Below, piece after piece: positions 44,211 through 52,761 of a stretch of 64,000 nt of DNA (position 1 is the stretch's first letter; each line of letters opens with the position of its first letter). The notes below the pieces were generated by a model. The model was not told the origin of the DNA. It made no database searches and saw only the letters and a list, made by a program, of their open reading frames with translations. This DNA is from Streptosporangium sp. NBC_01495 (GTDB taxonomy: Bacteria; Actinomycetota; Actinomycetes; Streptosporangiales; Streptosporangiaceae). Made by a program: the position numbers and the translations under genes. Location of the stretch: NCBI RefSeq assembly GCF_036250735.1, contig NZ_CP109430.1:7068001-7132000 (forward strand), read 5' to 3'.

Positions 44211-44954
44211 TCAGGGCGCCGGGGTGCCACTGGGAGCCGGGGCGTCGGTGGCGGGAGCGTCGGTGGCCGGGGCGTCGCTGGGAGCCGTGGACGCGTCGGG
44301 GGCGCCCGACGGGGCCTGGCTGGGCGCGGTCGCCGGGATGGGCGCCTCCGCGGTGGTGGTGCCCACACCCCCGCTGCAGGACGCGCCGAGCTCGGGGGTA
44401 CCCGGGCCGTTCTTGTACTTGGTGACGAACCTGGCCAGGCGCCCGTCGGTCGCGCTGTTCAGCTTGAGCTGGTTGTTCCAGGAGCTGGCCACGACCTTGG
44501 CGGGCAGACCCGGGTACGGGCTCAGGAGCATGTAGTCCTTGGCGGCCAGTTCCCTCAGCGTGTCCACCTCCGCCTTGGGGAGGTCCGGCTGGTAGGTGAT
44601 CCACACGGCGCCGTGCTCCATGGCGTGGACGGCGTTCTCGTTGTTGATCGGCTGCTCGTAGATGCCGCAGTTCTGCCAGGCCGGGTTGTGCTCACCGCCC
44701 ATCGGCGGGGTCTCCTTGTACGTCACCTTGGTCTGGGTGTGCTGGCTACCCGTGTACTTCGTGGTGGCGACGCTGTCCAGCGAGGTAGCGGCCCGCTCGG
44801 TGACCAGGTAGTAGGCGACGACCCCGACGAGCAGAACGACGACGGCACCTCCGGCGCCCCACATCAGGAACGCTGCCCTGCGCTCCTTACGCTTCTGCTC
44901 CTCACGCATACGGGTGAGGTGCTCACGCCTCGCCTGCGCCTTTTCCTTGGTCAT
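44211..44954 (-). CDS. DUF3105 membrane-anchored protein
   Basis: The 247-aa protein has a basic cytoplasmic N-terminus ([21 protein letters not shown]; starts ATG 44954, GGAGGG upstream). One membrane helix ([22 protein letters not shown]) leads to the extracellular DUF3105 domain with [35 protein letters not shown] and a late Cys (GASCSGG). A repetitive Ala/Pro/Ser/Asp tail follows. The His, Met and Cys residues around HAMEHG look like a metal site. It is divergent from a DUF305 gene, a pair often associated with copper or metal handling. Function unproven. Confidence 0.9.
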   Translation of the reverse strand: MTKEKAQARREHLTRMREEQKRKERRAAFLMWGAGGAVVVLLVGVVAYYLVTERAATSLDSVATTKYTGSQHTQTKVTYKETPPMGGEHNPAWQNCGIYEQPINNENAVHAMEHGAVWITYQPDLPKAEVDTLRELAAKDYMLLSPYPGLPAKVVASSWNNQLKLNSATDGRLARFVTKYKNGPGTPELGASCSGGVGTTTAEAPIPATAPSQAPSGAPDASTAPSDAPATDAPATDAPAPSGTPAP

Positions 44955-45022
44955 CAACCCTCCAGCCAGCAAACAACTTCGGGTCACCCTATGCCCTACC
45001 GGCGTATGTGGAGAATAAGGGG

Positions 45023-45730
45023 ATGACAACGCGTGATACAGCGATGATTCCCGACAGTGGGTACTCTGGGCTGGTAATGGAAACCCCGGTCAAAGATGGC
45101 GCGAAGTCCAGGCGTGGCGTGGTGGTCGGCGTGCTGCTCGGCTGCCTGGTCACGGCGGTCGTGTTGCTGCTGGTGGTGGGGAGGACGGCCACCCCGACGG
45201 ACGCCTCGGCGGAGGCGGGTTTCGCCCGCGACATGTCCGTTCACCACGCGCAGGCCGTCGAGATGGCCTTCGTCGCCAGGGACGGGAGTCAGGACGACGC
45301 GCTCCGGCGACTGGCCTACGACATCATCGTCACGCAGACGGCCCAGCGCGGCATCTTCACGGGCTGGCTGCAGCAGTGGGGCCTCAACCCGTCGAGTGAG
45401 CGTCCCTCCATGGCGTGGATGGCCGGTCACGGCGGCGGTCACGCTGTAACACCGGACGCGCCCGCCACGATGCCCGGTATGGCAAGTGAGGACGAGCTCA
45501 AAAGGCTCCGTGAGGCCACAGGCAAGGACCAGGAGGTCCTCTTCCTCCAACTCATGATCCGCCATCACGAGGGCGGCGTGCAGATGGGCAGAGGTCTGCT
45601 GAAACTGTCCGACCGTGAAGAGGTGGCCACCATGGCACAGCACATCGTCGACGGTCAGACGGGCGAGATCGAGTTGATGACCGACATGTTGCGGCAGCGC
45701 GGCGCCCAGCGACTGCCTTCCATCCTTTAA
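45023..45730 (+). CDS. DUF305 membrane-anchored protein
   Basis: The 235-aa protein has an N-terminal membrane anchor ([21 protein letters not shown]) and an extracellular ferritin-like four-helix DUF305 domain with the two HH motifs [16 protein letters not shown] and [18 protein letters not shown] Met/His-rich insert ([17 protein letters not shown]) fits copper binding. The start is ATG 45023; ATG 45077 ([10 protein letters not shown]) is a reasonable alternative giving 217 aa. It is divergent from the DUF3105 gene with 68 bp between. Metal sequestration outside the cell is the likely role. Confidence 0.9.
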   Translation: MTTRDTAMIPDSGYSGLVMETPVKDGAKSRRGVVVGVLLGCLVTAVVLLLVVGRTATPTDASAEAGFARDMSVHHAQAVEMAFVARDGSQDDALRRLAYDIIVTQTAQRGIFTGWLQQWGLNPSSERPSMAWMAGHGGGHAVTPDAPATMPGMASEDELKRLREATGKDQEVLFLQLMIRHHEGGVQMGRGLLKLSDREEVATMAQHIVDGQTGEIELMTDMLRQRGAQRLPSIL

Positions 45731-45804
45731 TAGCGTCGGCGCGTCCCTGTGTGGCCGGTCTCCGGCCAGGGCAGCATGGAGCCAACCTGGCCGGAGGAAA
45801 GAGA

Positions 45805-46104
45805 ATGGTGAACGACGAGCCGGAGAACCGCCTGGAGGTGAGCATCTCCGCCGAGGTGGAAATGGGGCAGTACGCCAACTTCGCCTCTGTGTGGCATACC
45901 CAGGATGGGTTCGTTCTGGACTTCGCGGTGATCACCAGACCGCCCCAGCTGGCCAACGACCCCTCCTCTGGGCAGCACTTCGTGAGCGTGCCGACCCGGA
46001 TCGTCAGCCGGATCCGCATCCCCCCGAGCCAGGTGTTCGAGCTGATGAAGGCCCTCGAACAGCAGCTGACCGCGTACGAGCACGAGACGGGTCACAAGAA
46101 CTGA
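45805..46104 (+). CDS. DUF3467 protein
   Basis: The 99-aa cytosolic protein matches DUF3467: acidic N-terminus, EMGQYANFASVWHTQDGFVLDFAV, then VSRIRIPPSQVFELMKALEQQL. The same fold is known from phage and bacterial proteins of unknown role. The ATG 45805 has GGAGG eight bases upstream. It ends in a strong hairpin terminator shared with convergent trpS. Confidence 0.93.
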   Translation: MVNDEPENRLEVSISAEVEMGQYANFASVWHTQDGFVLDFAVITRPPQLANDPSSGQHFVSVPTRIVSRIRIPPSQVFELMKALEQQLTAYEHETGHKN

Positions 46105-46136
46105 GGCCCGGCCCGGGTGCCCCGGTGCCGGGCCTC
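46103..46136. terminator. Convergent-gene terminator (DUF3467 / trpS)
   Basis: GAGGCCCGGC (46103-46112) pairs with GCCGGGCCTC (46127-46136), and an inner CCGGG/CCCGG extends the stem with one bulge. It sits immediately at the DUF3467 stop, facing trpS. Confidence 0.7.
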
Positions 46137-46180
46137 GTCGCAGACCTCACGCCAGGCCTCGGGCGGCCCTCAGGCAGGCC

Positions 46181-47146
46181 TCACGCCAGGCCGATGGCCT
46201 CCCTGGCCTCGGCCAGCAGCCCGCCGGTGCGCTCGACGGCGAGCGCCGCCCCGCCCTCCAGGAGCCGCGACAACTCGGCCTGGTCGGCCGACAACTCGGC
46301 GTAGCGCTCCTGGACGGGCCGCAGCGTCTCCGCCACCGCCTCGGCCACGTCCCGTTTGAGCGCGCCGTACGACCCGTACGAGAGCGACTCGACCGGCCGG
46401 TCCGAGCAGGCCGCGAGCACGGTGAGCAGGTTGGAGACGCCGGGCTTTCCCGCGGGGTCGTAGGCGACCTCGGTGCCGGAGTCGGTCACCGCGCGCATGA
46501 CCTTGCGCTGGAGGTCGGCGGGCGCGTCGAGCAGATAGATCGTCCCGGCGGCCGAGCCGTCCGACTTGCCCATCTTCGAGGTGGGCGCGCTCAGGTCCAT
46601 CACCCTGGCGGCGACACGCTGGTGCACGGCCTCGGGCACGGTGAAGACCTCGCCGTACAGGCGGTTGAACCGCAGGGCGAGGTCCCTGGTCAGCTCCACG
46701 TGCTGGCGCTGGTCCTCCCCCACGGGCACGACGTCCACCCGGTGCAGCAGGATGTCGGCGGCCATCAGCGCGGGGTAGGTGAGCAGCGAGAGCCGCACCT
46801 CCTCCTGCCCGGCCGACTTCTCCCTGAACTGGATCATGCGCCGCATCTCGCCGAAGTGCGCCGTGCTCTCCAGCAGGTAGGCCAGCTCGGTGTGCGCGGG
46901 CACCCGTGACTGGACGTAGACGAGAGAGCGGTCCAGGCCGCAGGCGAGCAGCAGAGTCGCCGCCTCGCGGGTGCGGGCGCGCAACCGCTCCGGGTCGTGC
47001 TTGATCGTCAGGGCGTGCAGGTCCGCGACGGCGTAGACGCAGTCGGCCTCGTCCTGGAGGCGCACGGCGGGCATGATCGCGCCGAGGAGGTTGCCCAGCG
47101 TGAGACGGCCGGTCGGTTTGAAGGCTGAGAAGACGCGCTTTGTCAT
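46181..47146 (-). CDS. trpS: Tryptophanyl-tRNA synthetase (auxiliary type)
   Basis: The 321-aa class Ic synthetase charges tRNA-Trp. The HIGH-like motif is KPTGRLTLGNLLGA and the KMSKS-like motif is SKMGKSDGSA. YPALMAADILLHRVDVVPVG and EDQRQHVELTRDLALRFN are family signatures. The ATG at 47146 is set by AGGAG five bases upstream; a GTG at 47152 overlaps that site. It is the last gene of a DUF6421-SDR-threonine aldolase operon and is preceded by a Trp-containing leader ORF and attenuator-like hairpin. In Streptomyces coelicolor an auxiliary antibiotic-resistant TrpRS is reported to be under ribosome-mediated attenuation, which fits this arrangement. Confidence 0.95.
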   Translation of the reverse strand: MTKRVFSAFKPTGRLTLGNLLGAIMPAVRLQDEADCVYAVADLHALTIKHDPERLRARTREAATLLLACGLDRSLVYVQSRVPAHTELAYLLESTAHFGEMRRMIQFREKSAGQEEVRLSLLTYPALMAADILLHRVDVVPVGEDQRQHVELTRDLALRFNRLYGEVFTVPEAVHQRVAARVMDLSAPTSKMGKSDGSAAGTIYLLDAPADLQRKVMRAVTDSGTEVAYDPAGKPGVSNLLTVLAACSDRPVESLSYGSYGALKRDVAEAVAETLRPVQERYAELSADQAELSRLLEGGAALAVERTGGLLAEAREAIGLA

Positions 47147-47210
47147 GGTCACTCCTGGTGAGAAGAGGACCGCCGCACGCCGGTCGTACGGGAACGCGCC
47201 CGGGACGCGA

Positions 47211-47239
47211 AAACGACCGCCGGTGAACGGCGGCCGTTT
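47211..47239 (-). terminator. Attenuator-like hairpin upstream of trpS
   Basis: On the minus strand AAACGGCCGCCG (47239-47228) pairs with CGGCGGTCGTTT (47222-47211), with one G-T wobble, a TTCAC loop and TTTTCGCG following. It lies between the leader-peptide stop and trpS. The segment GGGCCGCCGAG inside the leader ORF could pair instead with CGGCGGTC and prevent it forming. Confidence 0.6.
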
Positions 47240-47258
47240 GGTGCGCAGTCGGGACTGG

Positions 47259-47312
47259 CTAGCGGATCCGCCTCTCGGCGGCCCGCCACAGACCCGGACC
47301 GTGCTTGCTCAT
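47259..47312 (-). CDS. Trp-containing leader peptide of trpS
   Basis: This 17-codon frame encodes MSKHGPGLWRAAERRIR. Its ATG overlaps the TGA of the threonine aldolase gene (ATGA), so it can be translated by coupled ribosomes without a strong site of its own. The single Trp codon is at position 9, and just after it come sequences that can form a pause/antiterminator hairpin (47262-47287). Stalling at TGG when charged tRNA-Trp is scarce would shift pairing away from the terminator at 47211-47239. Mechanism is inferred. Confidence 0.55.
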   Translation of the reverse strand: MSKHGPGLWRAAERRIR

Positions 47313-48373
47313 GCCGGTGAGTCTAGCTCCTGGGCCACGGCGGCGGCGAACGCGTCCACGTCGGCCTCGGTGGTGTCGAACGCGGTCATCCAGCGGACCT
47401 CGCCGGTCGCCTCGTTCCAGGTGTAGAACCGGAAGCGCTTCTGCAGGCGTTCGGTCACGTCCCCGGGCAGGATCGCGAAGACCGCGTTGGCCTGCACGGG
47501 GCGCGGGATCTCCACCCCTGGCACGTGCCGCACGGCGTCGGCGAGCCGCAGGGCCATGGCGTTGGCGTTGCGGGCGTTGCGCAGCCACAGGTCGCCCGCG
47601 AGCAGCGCCTCGAACTGCACCGAGACGAACCGCATCTTGGAGGCGAGCTGCATGGCGCTCTTGCGCAGGTAGCGCAGGCCGCGCACGGCACCGGGGTTGA
47701 GCACCACGACGGCCTCGCCGAACATCAGGCCGGCCTTGGTACCGCCGAAGGACAGCACGTCCACGCCCACGTCGGTGGTGAACGCGCGCAGCGGCACGTC
47801 CAGCGCGGCGGCGGCGTTGGTCGCGCGGGCGCCGTCGAGGTGGACGACCATGCCGAGGTCGTGGGCGTGGTCGCAGATCGCCCCGATCTCCTCCGGCGTG
47901 TAGAGCGTGCCCAGCTCGGTGGTCTGCGTGATCGACACCACCTTGGGCTGTGCCCGGTGCTCGTCGCCGAAGCCCCACGCCTGCCTGTCGATCAGCTCGG
48001 GGGTGAGCTTGCCGTCCGGGGTGGCGACCGGCAGCAGCTTGAGCCCCGCCGACCGCTCGGGGGCGCCGCCCTCGTCGGTGTGGATGTGCGCCGACTCCGC
48101 GCAGACCACCGCCTCCCAGTGGGCGGTCATCGAGCGGAGCGCGACCACGTTGGCGCCGGTGCCGTTGAACATCGGCCACGCCTGCGCGGCGGGGCCGAAG
48201 TGCCTCCTGAAGACCTCCTGGAGCGCGGCGGTGTAGACGTCGTCGCCGTACGCGGTCTGGTGGCCCCCGTTGGCGAGCGCGATCGCCTGGAGGATCTCCG
48301 GGTGGACCCCGGCGTAGTTGTCGCTGGCGAAGCCCTTCACCAGCGGGTCGTGCCTGCGGACGGCGTCCGTCAC
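47309..48373 (-). CDS. ltaE: Low-specificity L-threonine aldolase
   Basis: The 354-aa PLP enzyme cleaves threonine and other beta-hydroxy amino acids to glycine and an aldehyde. Landmarks: FASDNYAGVHPEILQAIALAN, FNGTGANVVALRSM, ESAHIHTDEGGAPE, HLDGARATNAAAAL and the PLP lysine in LSFGGTKAGLMFGEAVV. The start GTG 48373 overlaps the SDR stop by 4 bp. Its own stop overlaps the leader peptide ATG. Operon position between an SDR and TrpRS raises the possibility that its substrate is a beta-hydroxy aromatic amino acid, which is speculation. Confidence 0.93.
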   Translation of the reverse strand: MTDAVRRHDPLVKGFASDNYAGVHPEILQAIALANGGHQTAYGDDVYTAALQEVFRRHFGPAAQAWPMFNGTGANVVALRSMTAHWEAVVCAESAHIHTDEGGAPERSAGLKLLPVATPDGKLTPELIDRQAWGFGDEHRAQPKVVSITQTTELGTLYTPEEIGAICDHAHDLGMVVHLDGARATNAAAALDVPLRAFTTDVGVDVLSFGGTKAGLMFGEAVVVLNPGAVRGLRYLRKSAMQLASKMRFVSVQFEALLAGDLWLRNARNANAMALRLADAVRHVPGVEIPRPVQANAVFAILPGDVTERLQKRFRFYTWNEATGEVRWMTAFDTTEADVDAFAAAVAQELDSPA

Positions 48374-49035
48374 GTGGCCTTCCCCTCCCCCTTCGTATCG
48401 GTGGTGAGGTCGATCCGCGTGCCGTTGGCGTCGGTCCTCCACAGGTCGTCGATCGCCTCGGCGAGATCGTCGACGTCGGTGAAGCCGGGGAAGGTCCGCT
48501 CGGGGCTCGCCGCGCGCATGCCCTCGTGCACGAGCGCCTTGACGACCAGGATGTTCGCGGTGGAGGCGGTGCCCTCCAGCGCGTCGGCGAAGGCGAGGGT
48601 CCACGCCTCGGAGGCGGCCTTGGCCGTGCCGTACGCCGCGTTGCCCTGGGTGGGACGCTCGGCCGCCTTCGCGGAGACGATGGCGAACCGGCCGCGCTCG
48701 CTCGCCTTGAGCAGCGGCTCGAAGGCGAGCGTGACGTGCTGGAGGGTACGGATCAGCAGGTCGTGCAGGAGCGCCCAGTCCTCCAGCGACGTCTCGGCGA
48801 AGGTCTTGGACCCGCGCCAGCCGCCGACCAGGTGCACGATCCCGTCCACCCTGCCGTACTCGGCCTCCACCTCCCACGCGAGCCTCGCGACGGCGTCGGT
48901 GTCGAGCAGGTCGACCGCGAGGGTCCCCTCGGCACCGCTCCTGTCGACACCGATCACCGTGTGGCCCTGGCCGGTGAACCTGCGGACGACGGCCTGGCCC
49001 GCGGGACCACCCGCACCGGTGACAAGGATGATCAT
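48370..49035 (-). CDS. Short-chain dehydrogenase/reductase
   Basis: The 221-aa Rossmann-fold oxidoreductase has the nucleotide loop VTGAGGPAGQAV, acidic residue D31 in VIGVDRSG, the VHLVGGW segment in the NNAG position, and the catalytic Ser plus Tyr-xxx-Lys in IVSAKA and AAYGTAKAA. It overlaps both neighbours by 4 bp (ATGA/GTGA), so it is translationally coupled to the DUF6421 and threonine aldolase genes. The substrate is unknown. Confidence 0.92.
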   Translation of the reverse strand: MIILVTGAGGPAGQAVVRRFTGQGHTVIGVDRSGAEGTLAVDLLDTDAVARLAWEVEAEYGRVDGIVHLVGGWRGSKTFAETSLEDWALLHDLLIRTLQHVTLAFEPLLKASERGRFAIVSAKAAERPTQGNAAYGTAKAASEAWTLAFADALEGTASTANILVVKALVHEGMRAASPERTFPGFTDVDDLAEAIDDLWRTDANGTRIDLTTDTKGEGKAT

Positions 49036-51164
49036 GCTCGGATGCCCTTCGTGGAGTCGACGACATCGCCGAGTTTACGACGCAGGGCCTCGTAGAACAT
49101 GCTCAGGGGGAACTCGTCGGGCAGCACCGCGTCCACCACGGCCTTGGGGAACCCTTCCACCGGCAGGGCTCCGGCCCCGCGCGCCCAGACCGAGGCGGGG
49201 TTCGGCTCGACGTGGGCGGCGACCAGCTGGTGGGCGGCGAGCCAGTGGGCGAGCTTGGAGCGGTCGATGCCGTCCCGGTAGAGCTTCTCGACCTCGCCCC
49301 GCAGATCCGCGACGCCTCCGGCGAGCCGGTCCCAGTCGACGCTCAGCCGGTTGTCGGTCCACCGGACGACGTCGTTGCGGTGCAGGTACGAGAAGAGCAG
49401 CTGCCCGCCCAGGCCGTCGTAGTTGCGGACCCGGTCACCGGTGATCGGGAAGCGGAACAGCCGGTCGAACAGGATCGCCAGCTGGACGTAGCGGGCGTGC
49501 GGCACGCCCTCCCGCTCCAGCTTCACGGCCTCGCCGAACGCGGTCAGGTCGCAGCGGAGCTCCTCCAGGGAGTAGAGCCAGTACGGCATGCGCTGCTTGA
49601 TCATGAAAGGGTCGAACGGCAGGTCTCCGTGGCTGTGGGTGCGGTCGTGGATCAGGTCCCAGAGCACGAAGGTGTCCTGGGCCAGCTCCTGCGACGCGAC
49701 CAGCCTCGCCGCGTCCGGCGGCAGCGCCAGCTTCAGCGTGGCCGCGGCGGCACCGCTCACCGCGCGGAACCTGGCGGCCTCCCGGTCGGCGAAGATCCCG
49801 CCCCAGGTGAAGCGGGCCGGGGTCTCGCGGACCGCGACGGTCTCGGGGAAGAGCACCGCGGAGTTGGTGTCGTAGCCGGAGGTGAAGTCCTCGAAGGCGA
49901 TCGGCACGAACATCGGGTTGTCGTAGCCGGTCCGCTCCAGCTCGGCCAGCCACTCGGGCCAGATCGTGCGGATCCACACGGCCTCGATGTGGCGGAAGAT
50001 GGTGCCGTTCTGGGTGTACATCGGGAAGACGACCAGGTGCTCCAGCCCGTCCACCCGCTGGGTGTCGGGGTGGAAGGCGTCGAGCGCGTCGAGGAAGTCG
50101 GGGACGCCCAGCCCCTGGCCGGCCCACTTGCGGAAGTCGGCGACGACGGCGGCCAGGTAGGCGGCGTCGTGCGGGAAGCGCGGCGCGAGCCGCTCGACGT
50201 GCCCGATGATCTCGGAGACCAGCCCGGCGGCCCGCTCGCGGTCGCCCTCCTCCTGGATCGAGCCGTCCTTGGCCTGCAGCGGCCTGAGCGCCTCGACGGC
50301 GTCCTTGAGCCCCTGGAACTCGGCGCGGGCCTCGGACTCTCCGGCGGCCGGGCCTCCGGCGGCGGCCCGGCTCTTGGCCGCGGGGACGCGAGCGGCCCAG
50401 GTGACGAGGTTGCCCCAGAGCGCGGCGTGGTCGTAGTCGCCGATCGAGTCGTCACCGAACAGGTCGGAGTCGGCGATCACCACGACGCGGCCCTCCCCGT
50501 GCCGTACGGCCACCGCCAGCGGGCGGTTCGCGGGGGTCGCGGTGGGCGAGGTGGCGAACAGGACGGTCGCGTGGTCGGGGGCGGTGAGCGTCCCCGCCCG
50601 GTAGAAACAGGCACGCCGGGCCCCGGCGAGCAGGTCCTGCCCGCTCCCCGGAGTGCCCGCGGTGTCCCGAGGGTTGTCCAGGGCGTTCCGGGGGGTGCCC
50701 AGGACCCAGGAGGCCACGCCGTTGTGGGCGCTCCCGGGGTCCCGGACGAGGGTGTGCTCGACGCCCACGCCGAAGCGCGCGAGCAACTCGGTGAGGTTGC
50801 TGCCGTACTTCTCCTGCTCGTACTCGGCCATCACGACCAGCCCGCCGCCGTTTTCGACGTACTCCTCGATCGCGTCGAGCTCCTCGACGGGGAGGACCGG
50901 GCTGCCCAGCCCGGTGGTGCGCTCCCACCGATCACCGGAGGGGTGCGCGATCACCAGCACGTCCCGCGCGCTCAGCAGGCCCGGGGTGAGCGGGCCCTCG
51001 ACGTGCGCGTCCACGGCGTGCCCCAGCCCGCGCAGCAGCCCGGCCGCGCGCGCGTAGCTGCTGTCGTCGGGATGGCCGGGATTCATCGTCTCGGCCACGT
51101 CCCGCCGGATGGTCCACGACTCGCTGTGTGCCTCGTCGAACAGTACACGCGGGAACGCCGTCAC
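49032..51164 (-). CDS. DUF6421 protein with N-terminal GATase-like domain
   Basis: The 710-aa protein starts at GTG 51164 with AAGGAGGA upstream. Residues about 1-245 resemble a class I glutamine-amidotransferase/DUF4350-like fold (VLFDEAHSESW, LLSARDVLVIAHPSGDR, LDAIEEYVENGGGLVVMAEY, GRVVVIADSDLFGDD) but no catalytic Cys was found. From about 260 the DUF6421 part follows, with FPMYTQNGTIFRHIEAVWIR, the histidine cluster HDRTHSHGDLPFDPF (H506, H510, H512) and SLEELRCDLTAF, a spacing that could bind a metal. It heads a four-gene coupled operon ending in trpS. Function unknown. Confidence 0.88.
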   Translation of the reverse strand: MTAFPRVLFDEAHSESWTIRRDVAETMNPGHPDDSSYARAAGLLRGLGHAVDAHVEGPLTPGLLSARDVLVIAHPSGDRWERTTGLGSPVLPVEELDAIEEYVENGGGLVVMAEYEQEKYGSNLTELLARFGVGVEHTLVRDPGSAHNGVASWVLGTPRNALDNPRDTAGTPGSGQDLLAGARRACFYRAGTLTAPDHATVLFATSPTATPANRPLAVAVRHGEGRVVVIADSDLFGDDSIGDYDHAALWGNLVTWAARVPAAKSRAAAGGPAAGESEARAEFQGLKDAVEALRPLQAKDGSIQEEGDRERAAGLVSEIIGHVERLAPRFPHDAAYLAAVVADFRKWAGQGLGVPDFLDALDAFHPDTQRVDGLEHLVVFPMYTQNGTIFRHIEAVWIRTIWPEWLAELERTGYDNPMFVPIAFEDFTSGYDTNSAVLFPETVAVRETPARFTWGGIFADREAARFRAVSGAAAATLKLALPPDAARLVASQELAQDTFVLWDLIHDRTHSHGDLPFDPFMIKQRMPYWLYSLEELRCDLTAFGEAVKLEREGVPHARYVQLAILFDRLFRFPITGDRVRNYDGLGGQLLFSYLHRNDVVRWTDNRLSVDWDRLAGGVADLRGEVEKLYRDGIDRSKLAHWLAAHQLVAAHVEPNPASVWARGAGALPVEGFPKAVVDAVLPDEFPLSMFYEALRRKLGDVVDSTKGIRA

Positions 51165-51413
51165 GATAAATCCTCCTTCAGATGAGATTGGTTAACGGAA
51201 AATATACACAACCTATGCCCGTTTTGACGCGTCCCTTATGGAACGACCGTGTTAAAGATCGCGGAAGGGCGGGCGGCGGGGAGGGGGCGGGCGGCGGGCC
51301 GGCCCACCGGGTGATCCCCCACCGGCCACGCGGGCCCGGACCGGTCCCGGCGGCGGCGTCCGGACCGCCGCCCTCGCGTACGCGACCCCGTCCAGCCGCG
51401 CCGGACGCGCGAA
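51165..51413. promoter_or_regulatory. Promoter region of the DUF6421-trpS operon
   Basis: Together with the adjacent terminator this is the 318-bp gap between the carbonic anhydrase stop and the operon start, both on the minus strand. The part next to the operon (51180-51260) is A+T rich, with TATACACAACC- and TTTTGACG-like elements; no single promoter was fixed. The rest is extremely G+C rich with no gene. Confidence 0.35.
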
Positions 51414-51455
51414 ACGACCACGCCGACCGAGGCGTGCCTCGGTCGGCGTGGTCGT
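51414..51455 (-). terminator. 20-bp perfect hairpin after carbonic anhydrase
   Basis: Two 20-nt arms (51414-51433 and 51436-51455, core CGACCACGCCGACCGAGGC) are perfectly complementary around a GT loop. It lies 27 bp past the carbonic anhydrase stop and should end that transcript strongly. It also insulates the downstream operon. Confidence 0.8.
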
Positions 51456-51482
51456 CACGGGGCCGGGCGAACCCGGAACGCG

Positions 51483-52268
51483 TCAGTGATACGAGTAGAT
51501 GTTGGGCTCCGGGTCGTTCTCCTGGAGTTCCCGGCGGTTGCCCTCCGGGCCCCACAGCGACCTGTAGGACTGGATGTTGTTCTGGTGCGCCTTGGCGTGC
51601 TGATTGAAGACGACCCAGTTCACCGGCTGGAAGTAGGAACCGGTCTCGTCCGGCGTCGTGAGGGAACCGGTGTAGCGGTAGGTGGCGCGACTGTCGGGCA
51701 GCAGCGCCTTGAGGTCGACGCCGCGGACGCTCCTGGACTCGCCGAGAGCGGGGGGCGACTTGATCAGGCGGTCATGCTGGGACAGGCCCTGGAAGGACTT
51801 GGCGTCGATGAGGACCGAGAAGACCACGTAGCCCTTCGGCCCGGTCGCCCGCTCGTGGACGAAGTGGGCCTCAAGGGGGGCGAAGGGCTGGCCGGCGAAC
51901 TTGTGCTCGGCGTGGCCGTGGAAGTGCACGTTGTTCAGGTTGTACCGCTGGCCGCCGTAGGTGATGTACGGCTGGGTGCCGCCGGTGCCGATGACGAACC
52001 TGACGTCGTCGTGCTCGCTCGCCTCGTCCAGCGGGTGCTTGTCCTGGAAGAGGAGCGTCCCGTCGACACTGTGCGGGTAGTGGATGGCGAGCGCGGGCCC
52101 GGTGCCCGGACACGCCGCCGAACGGTCGATCACGACAGGAGTCTGGACCGCACTGTCCGTGCCGGTGCCGTGGCACGGCTTGACGTGAGCCTGTACGGGA
52201 GTTGAAAGCGAGATGAATGGAAGGGAAAAAACAGCAGCCACCGCAACGGGGGCAAGACGGTACCGCAC
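51483..52268 (-). CDS. Secreted alpha-type carbonic anhydrase
   Basis: The 261-aa exported enzyme hydrates CO2. The signal peptide (APVAVAAVFSLPFISLSTPVQA) follows GTG 52268, which has GAAAGG six bases upstream. Zinc ligands are in NNVHFHGHAEHKF (two His) and the third in LEAHFVHERA. FQPVNWVVFNQ and NNIQSYRSL near the C-terminus are conserved alpha-CA segments. Alpha-CAs are uncommon in actinobacteria but known in secreted form. Cys59/Cys80-type cysteines (KPCHGT, AACPGT) may pair. Longer upstream reading to 52349 is unlikely. Confidence 0.92.
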   Translation of the reverse strand: MRYRLAPVAVAAVFSLPFISLSTPVQAHVKPCHGTGTDSAVQTPVVIDRSAACPGTGPALAIHYPHSVDGTLLFQDKHPLDEASEHDDVRFVIGTGGTQPYITYGGQRYNLNNVHFHGHAEHKFAGQPFAPLEAHFVHERATGPKGYVVFSVLIDAKSFQGLSQHDRLIKSPPALGESRSVRGVDLKALLPDSRATYRYTGSLTTPDETGSYFQPVNWVVFNQHAKAHQNNIQSYRSLWGPEGNRRELQENDPEPNIYSYH

Positions 52269-52761
52269 CAGTCGCCTTTCGTACGAGGGGATGCCAAATA
52301 TGTCGCCTACGGAGAGCCAAGGGGGCGATGTCCGCATTAAGGACGACATAAGGGCATTGGCGACATTAGCCGAAGAAAGTCAATCTGCACCCTGTTTTTT
52401 CGCGGCCAAAACGACCACAAGTAAACAACCGATTACTCGTGATCGAGACACCGTGTCCCACGTGGCCCGCAGCGACGGCCATCTCCATCGGATCAGGTCG
52501 GGTCGAGTGAGATCGCAGCAAGCCCAACCAGGTCGAGCCGGACCGGCACGGCATCCACTCCGGCGAGGCGCGCACGGCACGGCAACCCCCTGTCCCGCCG
52601 GACCTCGCGACCTTCGATGATCTTCACGCGCAGCCGCCCACAGGCCGGGCCGCCTCTCTCGACGAGGGCCACATGCCTCACAGAAAGTGTTGAAGCAACT
52701 ACAAAGGGTACAAAGAGGACGGAAGCCACGAAGATGCCGTGAACGTTCTCCAGGGGGGAAA
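52269..52761. other. Intergenic region, carbonic anhydrase / lipoprotein
   Basis: This is 493 bp between divergent genes. Positions 52280-52450 are moderately A+T rich and likely carry the carbonic anhydrase promoter; 52670-52760 likely carries the lipoprotein promoter and its CAGGGGGGA ribosome site. No gene with protein-like composition or known RNA motif was seen. Confidence 0.4.
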
